From contig ONNR01000020.1 of assembly GCA_900319235.1 (NCBI GenBank), positions 1 through 62,186 of the forward strand: a stretch of 62,186 bases of DNA, written 5' to 3'. Source of the DNA: an uncultured Prevotellaceae bacterium (GTDB lineage: Bacteria; Bacteroidota; Bacteroidia; Bacteroidales; UBA3663). The translations under genes and the position numbers were made by a program. Every line of letters starts with the position of its first letter. Position 1 is the first letter of the stretch. The notes below the pieces were generated by a model. It was not told the DNA's origin and made no database searches. It saw only the letters and a program-made list of their open reading frames with translations. Of the stretch, positions 16,325 through 25,326 are shown in pieces.

Positions 16325-17611
16325 TCACTCTACATATAGCACAAGACCTTTCAGGTACTCGCCCTCAGGATGGTAGATGTTGATGGGATGGTCGGCAGGC
16401 TGATGGAGTTGGTAAAGGATGCGGACACGGCGCCCAACTTGAGCAGCCGCACTGAACACAGCGCAACGGAAATCGTCCTTGGTCACCACCTGCGAGCAGG
16501 AGAAGGTGAAGAGGATGCTGCCCGAAGGCATTCGTTCGAGGGCTGCTGCATTGAGTTTCTGATAGCCTCGCAGGGCATTGTGAAGCACTTTCTTGTGCTT
16601 GGCAAATGCGGGAGGATCGAGGATGACGAGGTCGTAGGGGAAAGTCCCCTCGATGCTCGTGAAGCGACCTGGATTCTTGAGAAAATCGAAAGCATCGGCA
16701 GCATAGGCACTATGTCGTGGATCGCCAGGGAAATTCAGTTCCACGTTGGCATTGGTGATACTAATGGCCTGCTTCGATACATCGACGGAATGAACCAATT
16801 CCGCCCCACCACGCATGGCATAGAACGAGAAGCCGCCCGTATAGCAAAACATGTTGAGCACACGGCGTCCACGAGCGAAATGCTCGACGAGAGCACGGTT
16901 CTCGCGCTGATCGACGAAGAAACCGGTCTTCTGCCCCTTGAGCCAATCGACATGGAACTTCAATCCATTCTCGAGTGCCACATCGCTTATGGTCGATTCG
17001 AGGGCACGACCCTGTGCAGCATCAGTCACAGGCTTTCCATCGATAATCAGATAACCATTTACCGATTCACCTTCAGCCTCAGCCTCCTGACGCGCCTCAG
17101 TCTTATAACCCAAGGTGGTCTCCGACTTGTAATAGACGTTGCGAATCTCGGCACCGGCCACACGAATCAAATCCTCAGCCAACGCCTCACGAATGTAGTG
17201 AATACCTGCCGTATGGGCTTGCATCACAGCCGTGTGGGCATAGACATCGATAATCAGTCCAGGCAAGCCATCGCCTTCGCCATGGACGAGGCGATAAGCA
17301 TTGTTGTCATCGCGAATCAGGCCAAGAGTCTGACGTAACTCATAGGCTGACTGCAACCGACGCAGGAAGAACTCATCGTCGAATTCGTCTTCGTCGAACG
17401 AGAAGATTCGCACAGCGATGGAGCCTATCTGGTACTGGCCCAATGCGAGGAATTCGCCTTGCGACGACACGACACGCACCCAATCGCCCTCCTCAGGCTG
17501 GACCTCGCTGCCAAACTCATCCTCCATCCTGTAGATGGCACCCGAGAAGACCCAGGGATGAAAACGAAGCAGCGATTCTTCCTTTCTATGTTTCAGAACT
17601 ATCGTAACCAT
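16325..17611 (-). CDS. Class I SAM-dependent rRNA methyltransferase, RlmI-like
   Basis: A 428-residue enzyme of the RlmI/COG1092 family, which makes 5-methylcytosine at position 1962 of 23S rRNA. An N-terminal PUA domain (about 1-75, FHPWVFSGAI) precedes a Rossmann methyltransferase domain with the SAM motif RVLNMFCYTGGFS, the acidic VDVS and YDLVILDPPAFAK, and a late FSCSQVV cysteine. The ATG at 17611 is used; an in-frame TTG two codons upstream is less likely. It begins 12 nt after rseP. The exact target base is inferred from the family. Confidence 0.9.
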   Translation of the reverse strand: MVTIVLKHRKEESLLRFHPWVFSGAIYRMEDEFGSEVQPEEGDWVRVVSSQGEFLALGQYQIGSIAVRIFSFDEDEFDDEFFLRRLQSAYELRQTLGLIRDDNNAYRLVHGEGDGLPGLIIDVYAHTAVMQAHTAGIHYIREALAEDLIRVAGAEIRNVYYKSETTLGYKTEARQEAEAEGESVNGYLIIDGKPVTDAAQGRALESTISDVALENGLKFHVDWLKGQKTGFFVDQRENRALVEHFARGRRVLNMFCYTGGFSFYAMRGGAELVHSVDVSKQAISITNANVELNFPGDPRHSAYAADAFDFLKNPGRFTSIEGTFPYDLVILDPPAFAKHKKVLHNALRGYQKLNAAALERMPSGSILFTFSCSQVVTKDDFRCAVFSAAAQVGRRVRILYQLHQPADHPINIYHPEGEYLKGLVLYVE

Positions 17612-17623
17612 TGCCAAGTGATA

Positions 17624-18982
17624 TTAGCCAAACAAAGGTTGAATGATGAACTTCCAGATATCATTGAGATTGACGAAAAGCATCAGGGCGATGATGATGG
17701 CAAAACCTATCATCTGTGCACGCTCCTTGGCCTTGTCGCTGATGGGGCGACGAATGATGGCTTCGATGAGCAGGATAAAGATGTGGCCACCGTCAAGACC
17801 TGGGATGGGCAGGATATTCATGAACGCCAATGCTACCGAGAAGAAGGCCGTCATTGCCCAGAACTGCAACCACTGCCACGTATCTGGGAAGATGGAACCC
17901 ATCGTACCGAAACCGCCCAATGACTCGGCACCCTCCTTGGTGAAGACAAGCTTGAATTGGCGCACATAATTGTAGAGCATGTTCCAACCACGCTTGATGC
18001 CTGCAGGAATAGATTCGAGGAAGGAGTAGTCGATGTGGGTAAATACATCTTCGGTCATGTAATTATGGAAGAATGCGCCCATCTTACCCTCTTCGCTCAC
18101 AAGCATCGTGGCCGACATCAGTGAATCGCCGCGATAGAAATCCACCTTGAGCGAATCGCCCTTATGTGACATCAGCGCAAGGGTAACCTCATGGCGAAGC
18201 ATCGTGAGCGAGTCGCCAGCCATAAGTCCAGCCTTCTCAGCAGGACTATCAGGCATGATCGAATCGATGACAAATGGCATACGAGCAATGGCGAACAACT
18301 CGAGTTGGAGATTGTCGCGGAGGAAGACCTGTCCGATGGTGTCGGGCAAAGCAATCTTCACCTCCTGTCCATCGCGACGAACTGTGACATCGTTGGCCAG
18401 AAGCAAGTTGCTATTGAGACGCGTATAGTCGGTTGTCTTGCCATCGACAGCGATAATCTGATCGCCAGGACGGAAACCGATTTGCTGGGCATACTCGGAA
18501 TACTCTATACCGAAAGGCAGATTCTCGATCTTGATGATGTCGGAGCCCCAATGCCAGGCCATGCAGATGTAGATGATGACAGCCAGGATCAGGTTGTTGA
18601 GCACACCACCCACCATAATCATGAACTGGGCAAACTTGCCACGCTTGGCAAATGCATCGTCACGTTCAGTGTCGGCATGTTCGGCATCATGCGTCTCATC
18701 GACCATACCCACGATGGCACAATAACCTCCCAGAGGGACCCATCCGATACCATATTCGGTCTCGCTGGGATTAGGTTTGTTGCTGACCTTCTTGTTACAA
18801 ACGAAGACGCCTTCCTTATTCCATTTCAGAAATGAGAAGTTATAGGCATCGAAGAAGAGATAGAACTTCTCGACACCTACCTTGAAGATACGGGCCCACA
18901 TGAAATGTCCCAGCTCATGCACAAAGACCAGAATGGACAGCGAAATTATGAGCTGCAGGGCCTTGAATAAAAATGTTTCCAA
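17624..18982 (-). CDS. rseP: RIP metalloprotease RseP (site-2 protease)
   Basis: A 452-residue inner-membrane zinc protease that cleaves within membrane helices, as in anti-sigma factor release and signal peptide remnant removal. HELGH at residues 22-26 lies in the first helix; a PDZ region (about 225-300) and the C-terminal NILPIPGLDGGHI motif in the third helix follow. Four membrane segments are visible. The start is a TTG at 18982 (METFLFKAL), matching homologues. dxr lies 28 nt upstream, the rlmI-like gene 12 nt downstream; dxr-rseP neighbours are common in Bacteroidetes. Confidence 0.95.
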   Translation of the reverse strand: METFLFKALQLIISLSILVFVHELGHFMWARIFKVGVEKFYLFFDAYNFSFLKWNKEGVFVCNKKVSNKPNPSETEYGIGWVPLGGYCAIVGMVDETHDAEHADTERDDAFAKRGKFAQFMIMVGGVLNNLILAVIIYICMAWHWGSDIIKIENLPFGIEYSEYAQQIGFRPGDQIIAVDGKTTDYTRLNSNLLLANDVTVRRDGQEVKIALPDTIGQVFLRDNLQLELFAIARMPFVIDSIMPDSPAEKAGLMAGDSLTMLRHEVTLALMSHKGDSLKVDFYRGDSLMSATMLVSEEGKMGAFFHNYMTEDVFTHIDYSFLESIPAGIKRGWNMLYNYVRQFKLVFTKEGAESLGGFGTMGSIFPDTWQWLQFWAMTAFFSVALAFMNILPIPGLDGGHIFILLIEAIIRRPISDKAKERAQMIGFAIIIALMLFVNLNDIWKFIIQPLFG

Positions 18983-19010
18983 TTAACCGTTATGATTTAC
19001 AATTAATAAC

Positions 19011-20231
19011 TTAGAGGCCCAGGATTTCACGGGCCTTGATGCGTGCCTCGGCATCAATTTCAAAATAATCCTCGAGTGAAGGACTTGCCACAAAAGGCAT
19101 AGCTGCTACCGTCTTCTCGTTCACCTCAGCCATCTGGAGGAACTTGCATTGACCGCGACGGAACGCCTCGTTGGTCACCTCGTTGGCTGCATTGAGCACG
19201 CAGGTTCGGTCGCCACCAGCAGCCAAAGCCTCGAAAGCGAGACGAAGATTGGGGAATCGCTCCAGATCCGGACGTTCAAAGGTGAGATGGGCATAATCCT
19301 CGATGCGGAGTTTGCCGTTAATCTGCGAAGGCATACGGTCGGGATAACTGAGCGCGTAAGCGATGGGCACCTTCATGTCGGGGCAACCCAGCTGCGCCTT
19401 GATGGCACCGTCGCTGAACTGAACCATCGAGTGTACAATGGACTGCGGATGAACTGCCACCTCAATTTGGTCGGTGTTCATGCCAAAGAGCCAGCGAGCC
19501 TCAATGACCTCGAATCCCTTGTTCATCATCGATGCCGAATCGATGGTAATCTTAGCTCCCATATCCCAATTGGGATGCTTGAGCGCCTGGGCAGCAGTCA
19601 CGTCGCGCATCTGCTCCATCGTGAATGTACGGAATGGACCTCCGGAAGCCGTGATGATGAGCTTGTCGATGGGATTGTCGAGATAATGAGGCTTCTCGGG
19701 ATTGGCATTGTCGTTGGCAAGCCAAGGGAAGCAGCCACGGGCAATGCTCTCACCCTGCAGGCACTGGAAGATGGCCGAATGTTCGGAATCGACAGGCAGG
19801 ATGGGCACCTGATATTCGGCACAGAGTCCTTCAATGAGTTGACCGGCCACGACGAGTGTCTCCTTGTTGGCAAGAGCGAGCATCTTCTGTGCCTTGATGG
19901 CAGCCACAGTAGGACGCAAGCCCGCAAAGCCCACCATGGCGGTGACAACCATATCGATAGGTTCGGCAGTCACAACCTGACAAAGGCTCTCGGGACCTGT
20001 CCAAACCTTAATAGGCAAATCACTCAATGCCTCACTGACCTTTTCGTAATAGGTCTCGTCGGCAATGACGACGACCTCTGGATGGAACTGACGGGCCTGT
20101 TCGATGATCAGATCAGCCGAACGATTGGCCGTAATGGCATAAACACTAAAAAGATCGGGATGTTCGGCACAAACCTCCAAAGTCTGCCGTCCGATACTTC
20201 CCGTACTGCCAAGGATTGCTATATTACGCAT
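19011..20231 (-). CDS. dxr: 1-deoxy-D-xylulose-5-phosphate reductoisomerase
   Basis: A 406-residue enzyme of the MEP isoprenoid pathway, turning DXP into MEP with NADPH. The NADPH motif ILGSTGSIGRQTL lies right after the start, LANKETLVVAG follows, the metal and substrate residues sit in PVDSEHSAI, and the flexible loop appears as TASGGPFR. ATG 20231 places the Rossmann motif at the usual position. It heads a four-gene minus-strand run. ispD, the next MEP-pathway gene but one, starts 147 nt away in the other direction. Confidence 0.96.
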   Translation of the reverse strand: MRNIAILGSTGSIGRQTLEVCAEHPDLFSVYAITANRSADLIIEQARQFHPEVVVIADETYYEKVSEALSDLPIKVWTGPESLCQVVTAEPIDMVVTAMVGFAGLRPTVAAIKAQKMLALANKETLVVAGQLIEGLCAEYQVPILPVDSEHSAIFQCLQGESIARGCFPWLANDNANPEKPHYLDNPIDKLIITASGGPFRTFTMEQMRDVTAAQALKHPNWDMGAKITIDSASMMNKGFEVIEARWLFGMNTDQIEVAVHPQSIVHSMVQFSDGAIKAQLGCPDMKVPIAYALSYPDRMPSQINGKLRIEDYAHLTFERPDLERFPNLRLAFEALAAGGDRTCVLNAANEVTNEAFRRGQCKFLQMAEVNEKTVAAMPFVASPSLEDYFEIDAEARIKAREILGL

Positions 20232-20342
20232 AATCTTGTTTCTGTTGCTTAATTTGAGGGTGCAAAAATAATAAATATTTTTGATATTTCCGCACATATT
20301 CATGAAAATTATGACTCAGAGGCCCATTTTTTCATATTTTTA

Positions 20343-20374
20343 TTTGTTTCGATAACGAAAAAACTCTATCTTTG
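20343..20374 (+). promoter_or_regulatory. ispD promoter, predicts leaderless mRNA
   Basis: TTTG 20343-20346, 20-nt spacer, TATCTTTG 20367-20374, then only 4 nt to the ATG. On the other strand TATTTTTG (20270-20263) is a plausible dxr box without a clear -33 partner. Confidence 0.8.
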
Positions 20375-20378
20375 CAGT

Positions 20379-21062
20379 ATGAACGTAGCAGTTTTATTAG
20401 CCGGTGGCAGTGGCCGCCGCATGGGTGGTCCGGAACCCAAACAATTCATTCAGATAGCCGGACGCAGTATCCTCGAGCACTCAATCCGTGCCTTCCACAA
20501 GCATGAAGGCATCGATGAGATTGTCGTAGTAGCTCATGCCGATTATATCGACCGCATACGCGAGATTTCCGCCCCTTATCCGAAGGTCAGGCACATCGTT
20601 CCGGGCGGCAAGGAGCGCTATGACTCCTCGTTGTCGGCCATCGCATGTCACAAGGGACAAATGGACGTGAACCTTCTGATTCACGATGCTGTACGTCCTC
20701 TTGTATCAGCGCGCATCATCACCGATTGCATCGAAGCACTCAAGACCTACAAGGCCGTCGATGTCGCCATCCCTTGCACCGACACCATCGTGGAAGTCAA
20801 TGCCGATGGTGCCATCTGCCGCATCACCCCACGTTCGATGTTGCGCAATGTGCAGACCCCGCAATGTTTCCGACTGGAGACCATTGCCAAGGCATACGAA
20901 TTGGGGCTCAAGGATCCCGCATTCGTCACATCGGATGATTGCGGTGTCGTCTTCCGCTATCTGCCCGATGAACCGATCTATGTGGTGGCAGGCGAAACGA
21001 CCAACATCAAAGTAACCTATCCCGAAGATCTCATCCTCGCCGAGAAGATACTCAAACAGTGA
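20379..21062 (+). CDS. ispD: 2-C-methyl-D-erythritol 4-phosphate cytidylyltransferase
   Basis: A 227-residue nucleotidyltransferase coupling MEP to CTP in isoprenoid synthesis. The signature AGGSGRRMGG is at residues 8-17, followed by PKQF, GGKERYDSS, LIHDAVRPLVS and the C-terminal NIKVTYPEDL. The strict start of the beta strand at VAVLLAGG shows ATG 20379 is right. Related cytidylyltransferases such as ribitol-phosphate enzymes look alike, but the divergent dxr gene supports IspD. A large nested hairpin follows the stop. Confidence 0.94.
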   Translation: MNVAVLLAGGSGRRMGGPEPKQFIQIAGRSILEHSIRAFHKHEGIDEIVVVAHADYIDRIREISAPYPKVRHIVPGGKERYDSSLSAIACHKGQMDVNLLIHDAVRPLVSARIITDCIEALKTYKAVDVAIPCTDTIVEVNADGAICRITPRSMLRNVQTPQCFRLETIAKAYELGLKDPAFVTSDDCGVVFRYLPDEPIYVVAGETTNIKVTYPEDLILAEKILKQ

Positions 21063-21095
21063 TCTTTTATTCCGAAAATTATCATTAGTTTTTAT

Positions 21096-21173
21096 AATTC
21101 CGAAAAACACACGATAAGGCGAAAAAGACGAAAATTTTCGTAGGTTTCGTTTTTTTCGGACCTTTTCGGAATT
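21096..21173 (+). terminator. Large nested inverted repeat after ispD
   Basis: Outer arms aattccgaaaa (21096-21106) and ttttcggaatt (21163-21173) enclose a second pair (21120-21133/21145-21158, one mismatch) and a central cgaaaattttcg. It is a probable terminator of ispD, with T-rich arms, though the T run is within the stem. Confidence 0.5.
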
Positions 21174-21204
21174 AAATGACTTTTGTATTTTGGGATTACA
21201 TCTA

Positions 21205-21278
21205 ACGAATCAGCGAATTATAGAATTTCGGTTTGTCTCAATTGCAGACATCCCTAATTCTATAATTCGCTGATTCGT
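21205..21278. repeat. Perfect 23-bp inverted repeat
   Basis: Arms 21205-21227 and 21256-21278 are perfect reverse complements with a 28-nt loop, which itself contains a 5-bp stem (tgtct/agaca). No T run follows on either strand, so it is not a standard terminator. Function unknown. Confidence 0.85.
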
Positions 21279-21302
21279 GACATAAAAAATCATAGACTCA
21301 AT

Positions 21303-21914
21303 TCAGAGCGTCCTGAATTCGTAGCCTTGCCCTATCAGGTATTCGATGGAGGCAGGAAGCGCCTCCTGGATATTGCGCCACGACTTTGGCTGGTCGTGGA
21401 ACGTGATGATAGAGCCATTGCGCACATACCGTTTCACGTTGTTGATGACATCCTGTGCATTGAGACGACTGGAATAGTCGCGCGAGACAAGATCCCACAT
21501 GATGATACGATATTTCTTCTGGAGCAGTGAAGCCTGGCCGAAGCGGAGCCAACCATGAGGTGGACGGAAGAGGTCGGACTGAATTAGGACGTTGGCCTTC
21601 TCGACATTGGCGAGATAAGCCTTCGACTCGTAGGTCAACGCCGAAATATGATTCATCGTATGATTGCCAAGACGGTGACCTGCAGCCTTGACCTGCTCGA
21701 AGACTGCGCGATAGCGCGCTACGTTTTCACCGACGCAGAAGAACGTGGCTTTGATTCCATATCGTGCGAGCACATCCAACACCCAAGGGGTTACCTGGGG
21801 TGTAGGACCGTCATCGAATGTCAGATAAACGCATTTTGGCTGCGATGGGATGCGCCAAAAGCTGTCTTGAAACATCAAACGACGAAACCATGTGGGTGGT
21901 TGCTCGATGAACAC
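21303..21914 (-). CDS. Polysaccharide deacetylase, CE4 family
   Basis: A 203-residue NodB-type deacetylase removing N- or O-acetyl groups from a polysaccharide such as peptidoglycan or a surface glycan. The five motifs are in order: TFDDGPTP (about 32-39), HTMNH (about 85), RPPHGWLR, WDLVSRDY and ITFHDQP. There is no signal peptide. The start is a GTG at 21914, since the MFIEQPP opening matches my memory of Bacteroides homologues. It follows the DUF2723 gene by 9 nt and should be cotranscribed with it. Confidence 0.93.
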   Translation of the reverse strand: MFIEQPPTWFRRLMFQDSFWRIPSQPKCVYLTFDDGPTPQVTPWVLDVLARYGIKATFFCVGENVARYRAVFEQVKAAGHRLGNHTMNHISALTYESKAYLANVEKANVLIQSDLFRPPHGWLRFGQASLLQKKYRIIMWDLVSRDYSSRLNAQDVINNVKRYVRNGSIITFHDQPKSWRNIQEALPASIEYLIGQGYEFRTL

Positions 21915-21923
21915 GATTTAGGT

Positions 21924-24900
21924 TTACTTAAGCAACTTGTACTTGTCGTAAGCAAGGTCGAAGTAGCGACGGAACTTGTCGGCATATTCCTCATCGAACT
22001 GATGATCACCGGCATCCTGAGCCATCTGGAGAGCATCGCGCATGGTAAGCAATTGCTCACGGATAGTGCGACCTACACCCTGGATAGCAGGCTTGTCAAG
22101 ACGGAATACCCACTGAAGGTAATCCTCGTTCTGTGCAAGGATGTCGCCAACGATACGGCTGCCTTCCTCGGGCTTGTCGCAGAGATAATAAGTCTGTGCT
22201 AGGGTAAGAGCAGTATAGTCGTAAGGAACGTTAACCGATGGAATGGTCTTGTCGCAATACTCGGTGGCTGCGAGGGCACGGACGGTGTCTCCCTTGTCGA
22301 GGAGTTCGTCAATCATAGTGACGAACATCATTCGCTGAGTGCGGCACATACGACGATTGTTCTCGTCAAGGTAGATGGAAGGATCCTGGATATTGCCCCA
22401 GACGAACTTGTTCATCATGTTGTCGTAGGTCTTGTCGATATCGCAGGAACTGGTTCCTCCATTCTCAAGAGGCACAATCTGATAAGCCAGACCCACAAGA
22501 CGGAAGTAACGATTGAGCGAGAGATACATCTCCGAGCCGACAGTAGTAGCAAAATAGATAGGACGCTTCCAACCGTCACGTGCGATATTGTCGATCATCG
22601 ACAACATGGCAATCTCGTTCTTGGTGATGTAGCGCTTGTTCGACAGATCGATGTGCATGCGCTTGGAGATAAGACTCTTGTCGGGAGTATCGATAACCGG
22701 GGAATTGGCCACAGCTGCCGAATCGATGTTGATATACATCTTGGTGGCTGGAACAATGGGCACATCGTCGTACTTTCTCAACTTGTCCTTATAGAACTGA
22801 TCCATCACGGCTGCAAACGATGCTTCCTTACCATCGGTCTCATCATTCACGTATGCGTAGTTGAGCAAGTCGGCCACATACTGTGCGGGAGTGAACGAGA
22901 TTGGCAGAGGATCGGACTCATAGGCCTGCGACTTCATCTGGTTGATGTACCAATCGGTCTGCAGATACGAAAGGTTGCAGACACGAACGTCGGTACGATA
23001 ACCTTCGACCTCCTGGTTGTACCACAACGGGAAGGTGTCATTATCACCATTGGTGAAGATGATTGCGTTAGGCTCAAGGGAAGTAAGGTAGTTCTTACCA
23101 AAGTCGCGGGCGGTGAATCGATTCGAACGATCGTGATCGTCCCAGTTCTGACCTACCATCTGGAAAGGCACGCCAAGGCAAAGAACACCAAGAATAGCCG
23201 AAATGACGGCGTTCTGCTTCTTGGTCAATTGCTCAACAATGGCGACCAAACCTGCCACACCCATGCCGACCCAGATGGAGAAGGCATAGAACGAACCCGC
23301 GTAAGCGTAGTCTCGTTCACGTGGCTGATAAGGAGTCTGGTTGAGGTAGAGCACGATGGCCAGACCCGTCATGAAGAAGAGGAAGAACACCACCCAGAAC
23401 CCCTGGATGCCCTTCTGACCAGAGAATGCCTGCCAAAGAAGACCAATCAGGCCAAGAATGAGCGGCAACATGTAATAGACATTGTGGCCCTTGTTCTCGC
23501 TGATGGAAGCAGGCATATGATCCTGATCGCCTACGAGTATCTCGTCGATGAACTTGATGCCAGTAATCCAATTGCCGCGGTCGATCTCTCCATAACTCTG
23601 CACATCACTCTGACGACCCGAGAAGTTCCAAAGGAAGTAACGCCAATACATGAAGTTGACCTGATAACTCAGGAAATACTGCAAGTTTTCGGCGAAAGTG
23701 GGAACGGTGATGGTCTTGCCATCGACACGAATCTTCTGACCCTTGAAGTTACTCCACTGCTTGTAACCCTCCACATGATTACCCTGCTTGGAATACATGC
23801 GTGGGAAGAACGTAGTGTAATTGTATTCGTAAGTCTCCTTGTGTCCGCTTACGAAGTACTTGTCGGGATCATCAGGATTGTTCTTGACCACCTTGGTGTA
23901 GATTGGGGAGCCCTCCTTGACAATTGGAGCACCACTTGAGTCGCGCTTCACGTCGCTAGCGAAGGTCTGTCCGAAGAAGAGAGGGTTCTCACCATACTGC
24001 TCGCGGTTCAGATACTTGGTGAACGAGAACAACTCATCGGGAGAGTTCTGATCCATGGGCAACTGAGCCGATGAACGGATGATGATCTGTGCGAAGGTGG
24101 AGTAACCGATGAGAATGGTAAGCAGGCACATCAGGATGTTGCTGGCCAAACGTGCATTCAGTTTCTTCCAAGCGAAGATACCTGCAACGAAAGCAATGGA
24201 AAGAACGATTCCAAGCAGCCAGCCGTCACCGACGAAAGGCATACCACAAAGCACTACGCCAGCAGCCAGCAGGATGCGCAAGGTCCGGTCGGAAGTATCC
24301 TTCTTGTAACTCTTCCATACGCCGAAGGCCAAAAGGGCCAAGACAAAGAAGAAGTAGAAGACAGTGCCGGTGTTGAAGGGGCATCCAAGGCCATTGACTG
24401 CGAAAAGTTCGATCTGTCCTGCCAACTTGATGAAGCCTGGAATCATGCCATAAAGGATGAAGGCAATGATGAAGACCGAAAGGATCAACGCACCCAAGGT
24501 TCCCTTAAGTTCGGCATTAGGCTTCTTCTTGAAGTAATAGACCAACACGATGGCAGGGATACAGAGAAGGTTCAAGAGGTGTACACCAATGGAGAGGCCG
24601 ATGATATAGGCCAGCAGAATGATGTAGCGATCACCTTCGACACCAGCACTGCGGCTCTCCCACTTGAGGATAAGCCAGAATACCAGAGCCGTCATAAACG
24701 ACGAGAAGGCATAGACCTCCGCCTCGACAGCCGAGAACCAGAAAGTATCGGACCATGTGTAAACCAAGGCACCTACCATACCCGAGAGAAGGATGGTGAT
24801 AGCCTGGCTCCATGTCATGTCGTTGGCGGACTTGTTGTTGCGGCAAACAACCTTCTTGGTGAGTGCCGTGATGGTCCAGAACAAGAACAGGATAGCACCG

Positions 24901-25166
24901 GCCGAGAAGAGCGCAGACATACGGTTGACCCAAAGGCCAGCCTGTGCCAAATCGCCACCAGCAAAGTTAACGAAGAAACGTCCGGTAAGATTGAAGAAAG
25001 TATTTCCAGGTGGGTGACCCACCTCGCCCTTAGCGGCGCAGGTGATGAACTCCGGACAATCCCAGAAGGATGCAGTGGGCTCCACCGTATTGAGATAGGT
25101 GAATGCTGCCACGACAAAGGCAATCCATCCGAAGATGTTGTTAAGCAACTTGTATTGCTTGATCAT
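21924..25166 (-). CDS. DUF2723 membrane protein, TMEM260-like glycosyltransferase
   Basis: A 1080-residue integral membrane protein. The opening (about 1-130: LNTVEPTASFWDCPEF, EVGHPPGNTFF) is the DUF2723 signature with the Asp and Glu residues typical of GT-C protein O-mannosyltransferases. About a dozen membrane helices cover residues 10-390 and 590-700; the C-terminal half is soluble, with NGDNDTFPLW and PTR-like helices near the end. Bacteroidetes O-glycosylate secreted proteins and this family is a candidate, but its role is inferred. A consensus promoter lies upstream. Confidence 0.88.
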   Translation of the reverse strand: MIKQYKLLNNIFGWIAFVVAAFTYLNTVEPTASFWDCPEFITCAAKGEVGHPPGNTFFNLTGRFFVNFAGGDLAQAGLWVNRMSALFSAGAILFLFWTITALTKKVVCRNNKSANDMTWSQAITILLSGMVGALVYTWSDTFWFSAVEAEVYAFSSFMTALVFWLILKWESRSAGVEGDRYIILLAYIIGLSIGVHLLNLLCIPAIVLVYYFKKKPNAELKGTLGALILSVFIIAFILYGMIPGFIKLAGQIELFAVNGLGCPFNTGTVFYFFFVLALLAFGVWKSYKKDTSDRTLRILLAAGVVLCGMPFVGDGWLLGIVLSIAFVAGIFAWKKLNARLASNILMCLLTILIGYSTFAQIIIRSSAQLPMDQNSPDELFSFTKYLNREQYGENPLFFGQTFASDVKRDSSGAPIVKEGSPIYTKVVKNNPDDPDKYFVSGHKETYEYNYTTFFPRMYSKQGNHVEGYKQWSNFKGQKIRVDGKTITVPTFAENLQYFLSYQVNFMYWRYFLWNFSGRQSDVQSYGEIDRGNWITGIKFIDEILVGDQDHMPASISENKGHNVYYMLPLILGLIGLLWQAFSGQKGIQGFWVVFFLFFMTGLAIVLYLNQTPYQPRERDYAYAGSFYAFSIWVGMGVAGLVAIVEQLTKKQNAVISAILGVLCLGVPFQMVGQNWDDHDRSNRFTARDFGKNYLTSLEPNAIIFTNGDNDTFPLWYNQEVEGYRTDVRVCNLSYLQTDWYINQMKSQAYESDPLPISFTPAQYVADLLNYAYVNDETDGKEASFAAVMDQFYKDKLRKYDDVPIVPATKMYINIDSAAVANSPVIDTPDKSLISKRMHIDLSNKRYITKNEIAMLSMIDNIARDGWKRPIYFATTVGSEMYLSLNRYFRLVGLAYQIVPLENGGTSSCDIDKTYDNMMNKFVWGNIQDPSIYLDENNRRMCRTQRMMFVTMIDELLDKGDTVRALAATEYCDKTIPSVNVPYDYTALTLAQTYYLCDKPEEGSRIVGDILAQNEDYLQWVFRLDKPAIQGVGRTIREQLLTMRDALQMAQDAGDHQFDEEYADKFRRYFDLAYDKYKLLK

Positions 25167-25205
25167 GATTGTTAATTGATTGGTTTATATTATATAATTT
25201 GGCCG

Positions 25206-25237
25206 CAAATTTACTCAAAAAACATCAAAAACCCAAA
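25206..25237 (-). promoter_or_regulatory. Promoter of DUF2723-CE4
   Basis: Minus strand TAAATTTG at 25213-25206 and TTTG at 25237-25234, spacer 20 nt. The leader would be about 37 nt. Confidence 0.75.
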
Positions 25238-25326
25238 TTTTGGGCATTGTAATTATGTTTTTTAAGCAATCGACGGCCAAATTTTTACATTCTTACAATT
25301 TCACTTAACATTTATCCGACGTAAAA

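Noticed and set aside
21205..21278. Rho-independent terminator
   Set aside because: The inverted repeat has no T run on either strand and is too long.
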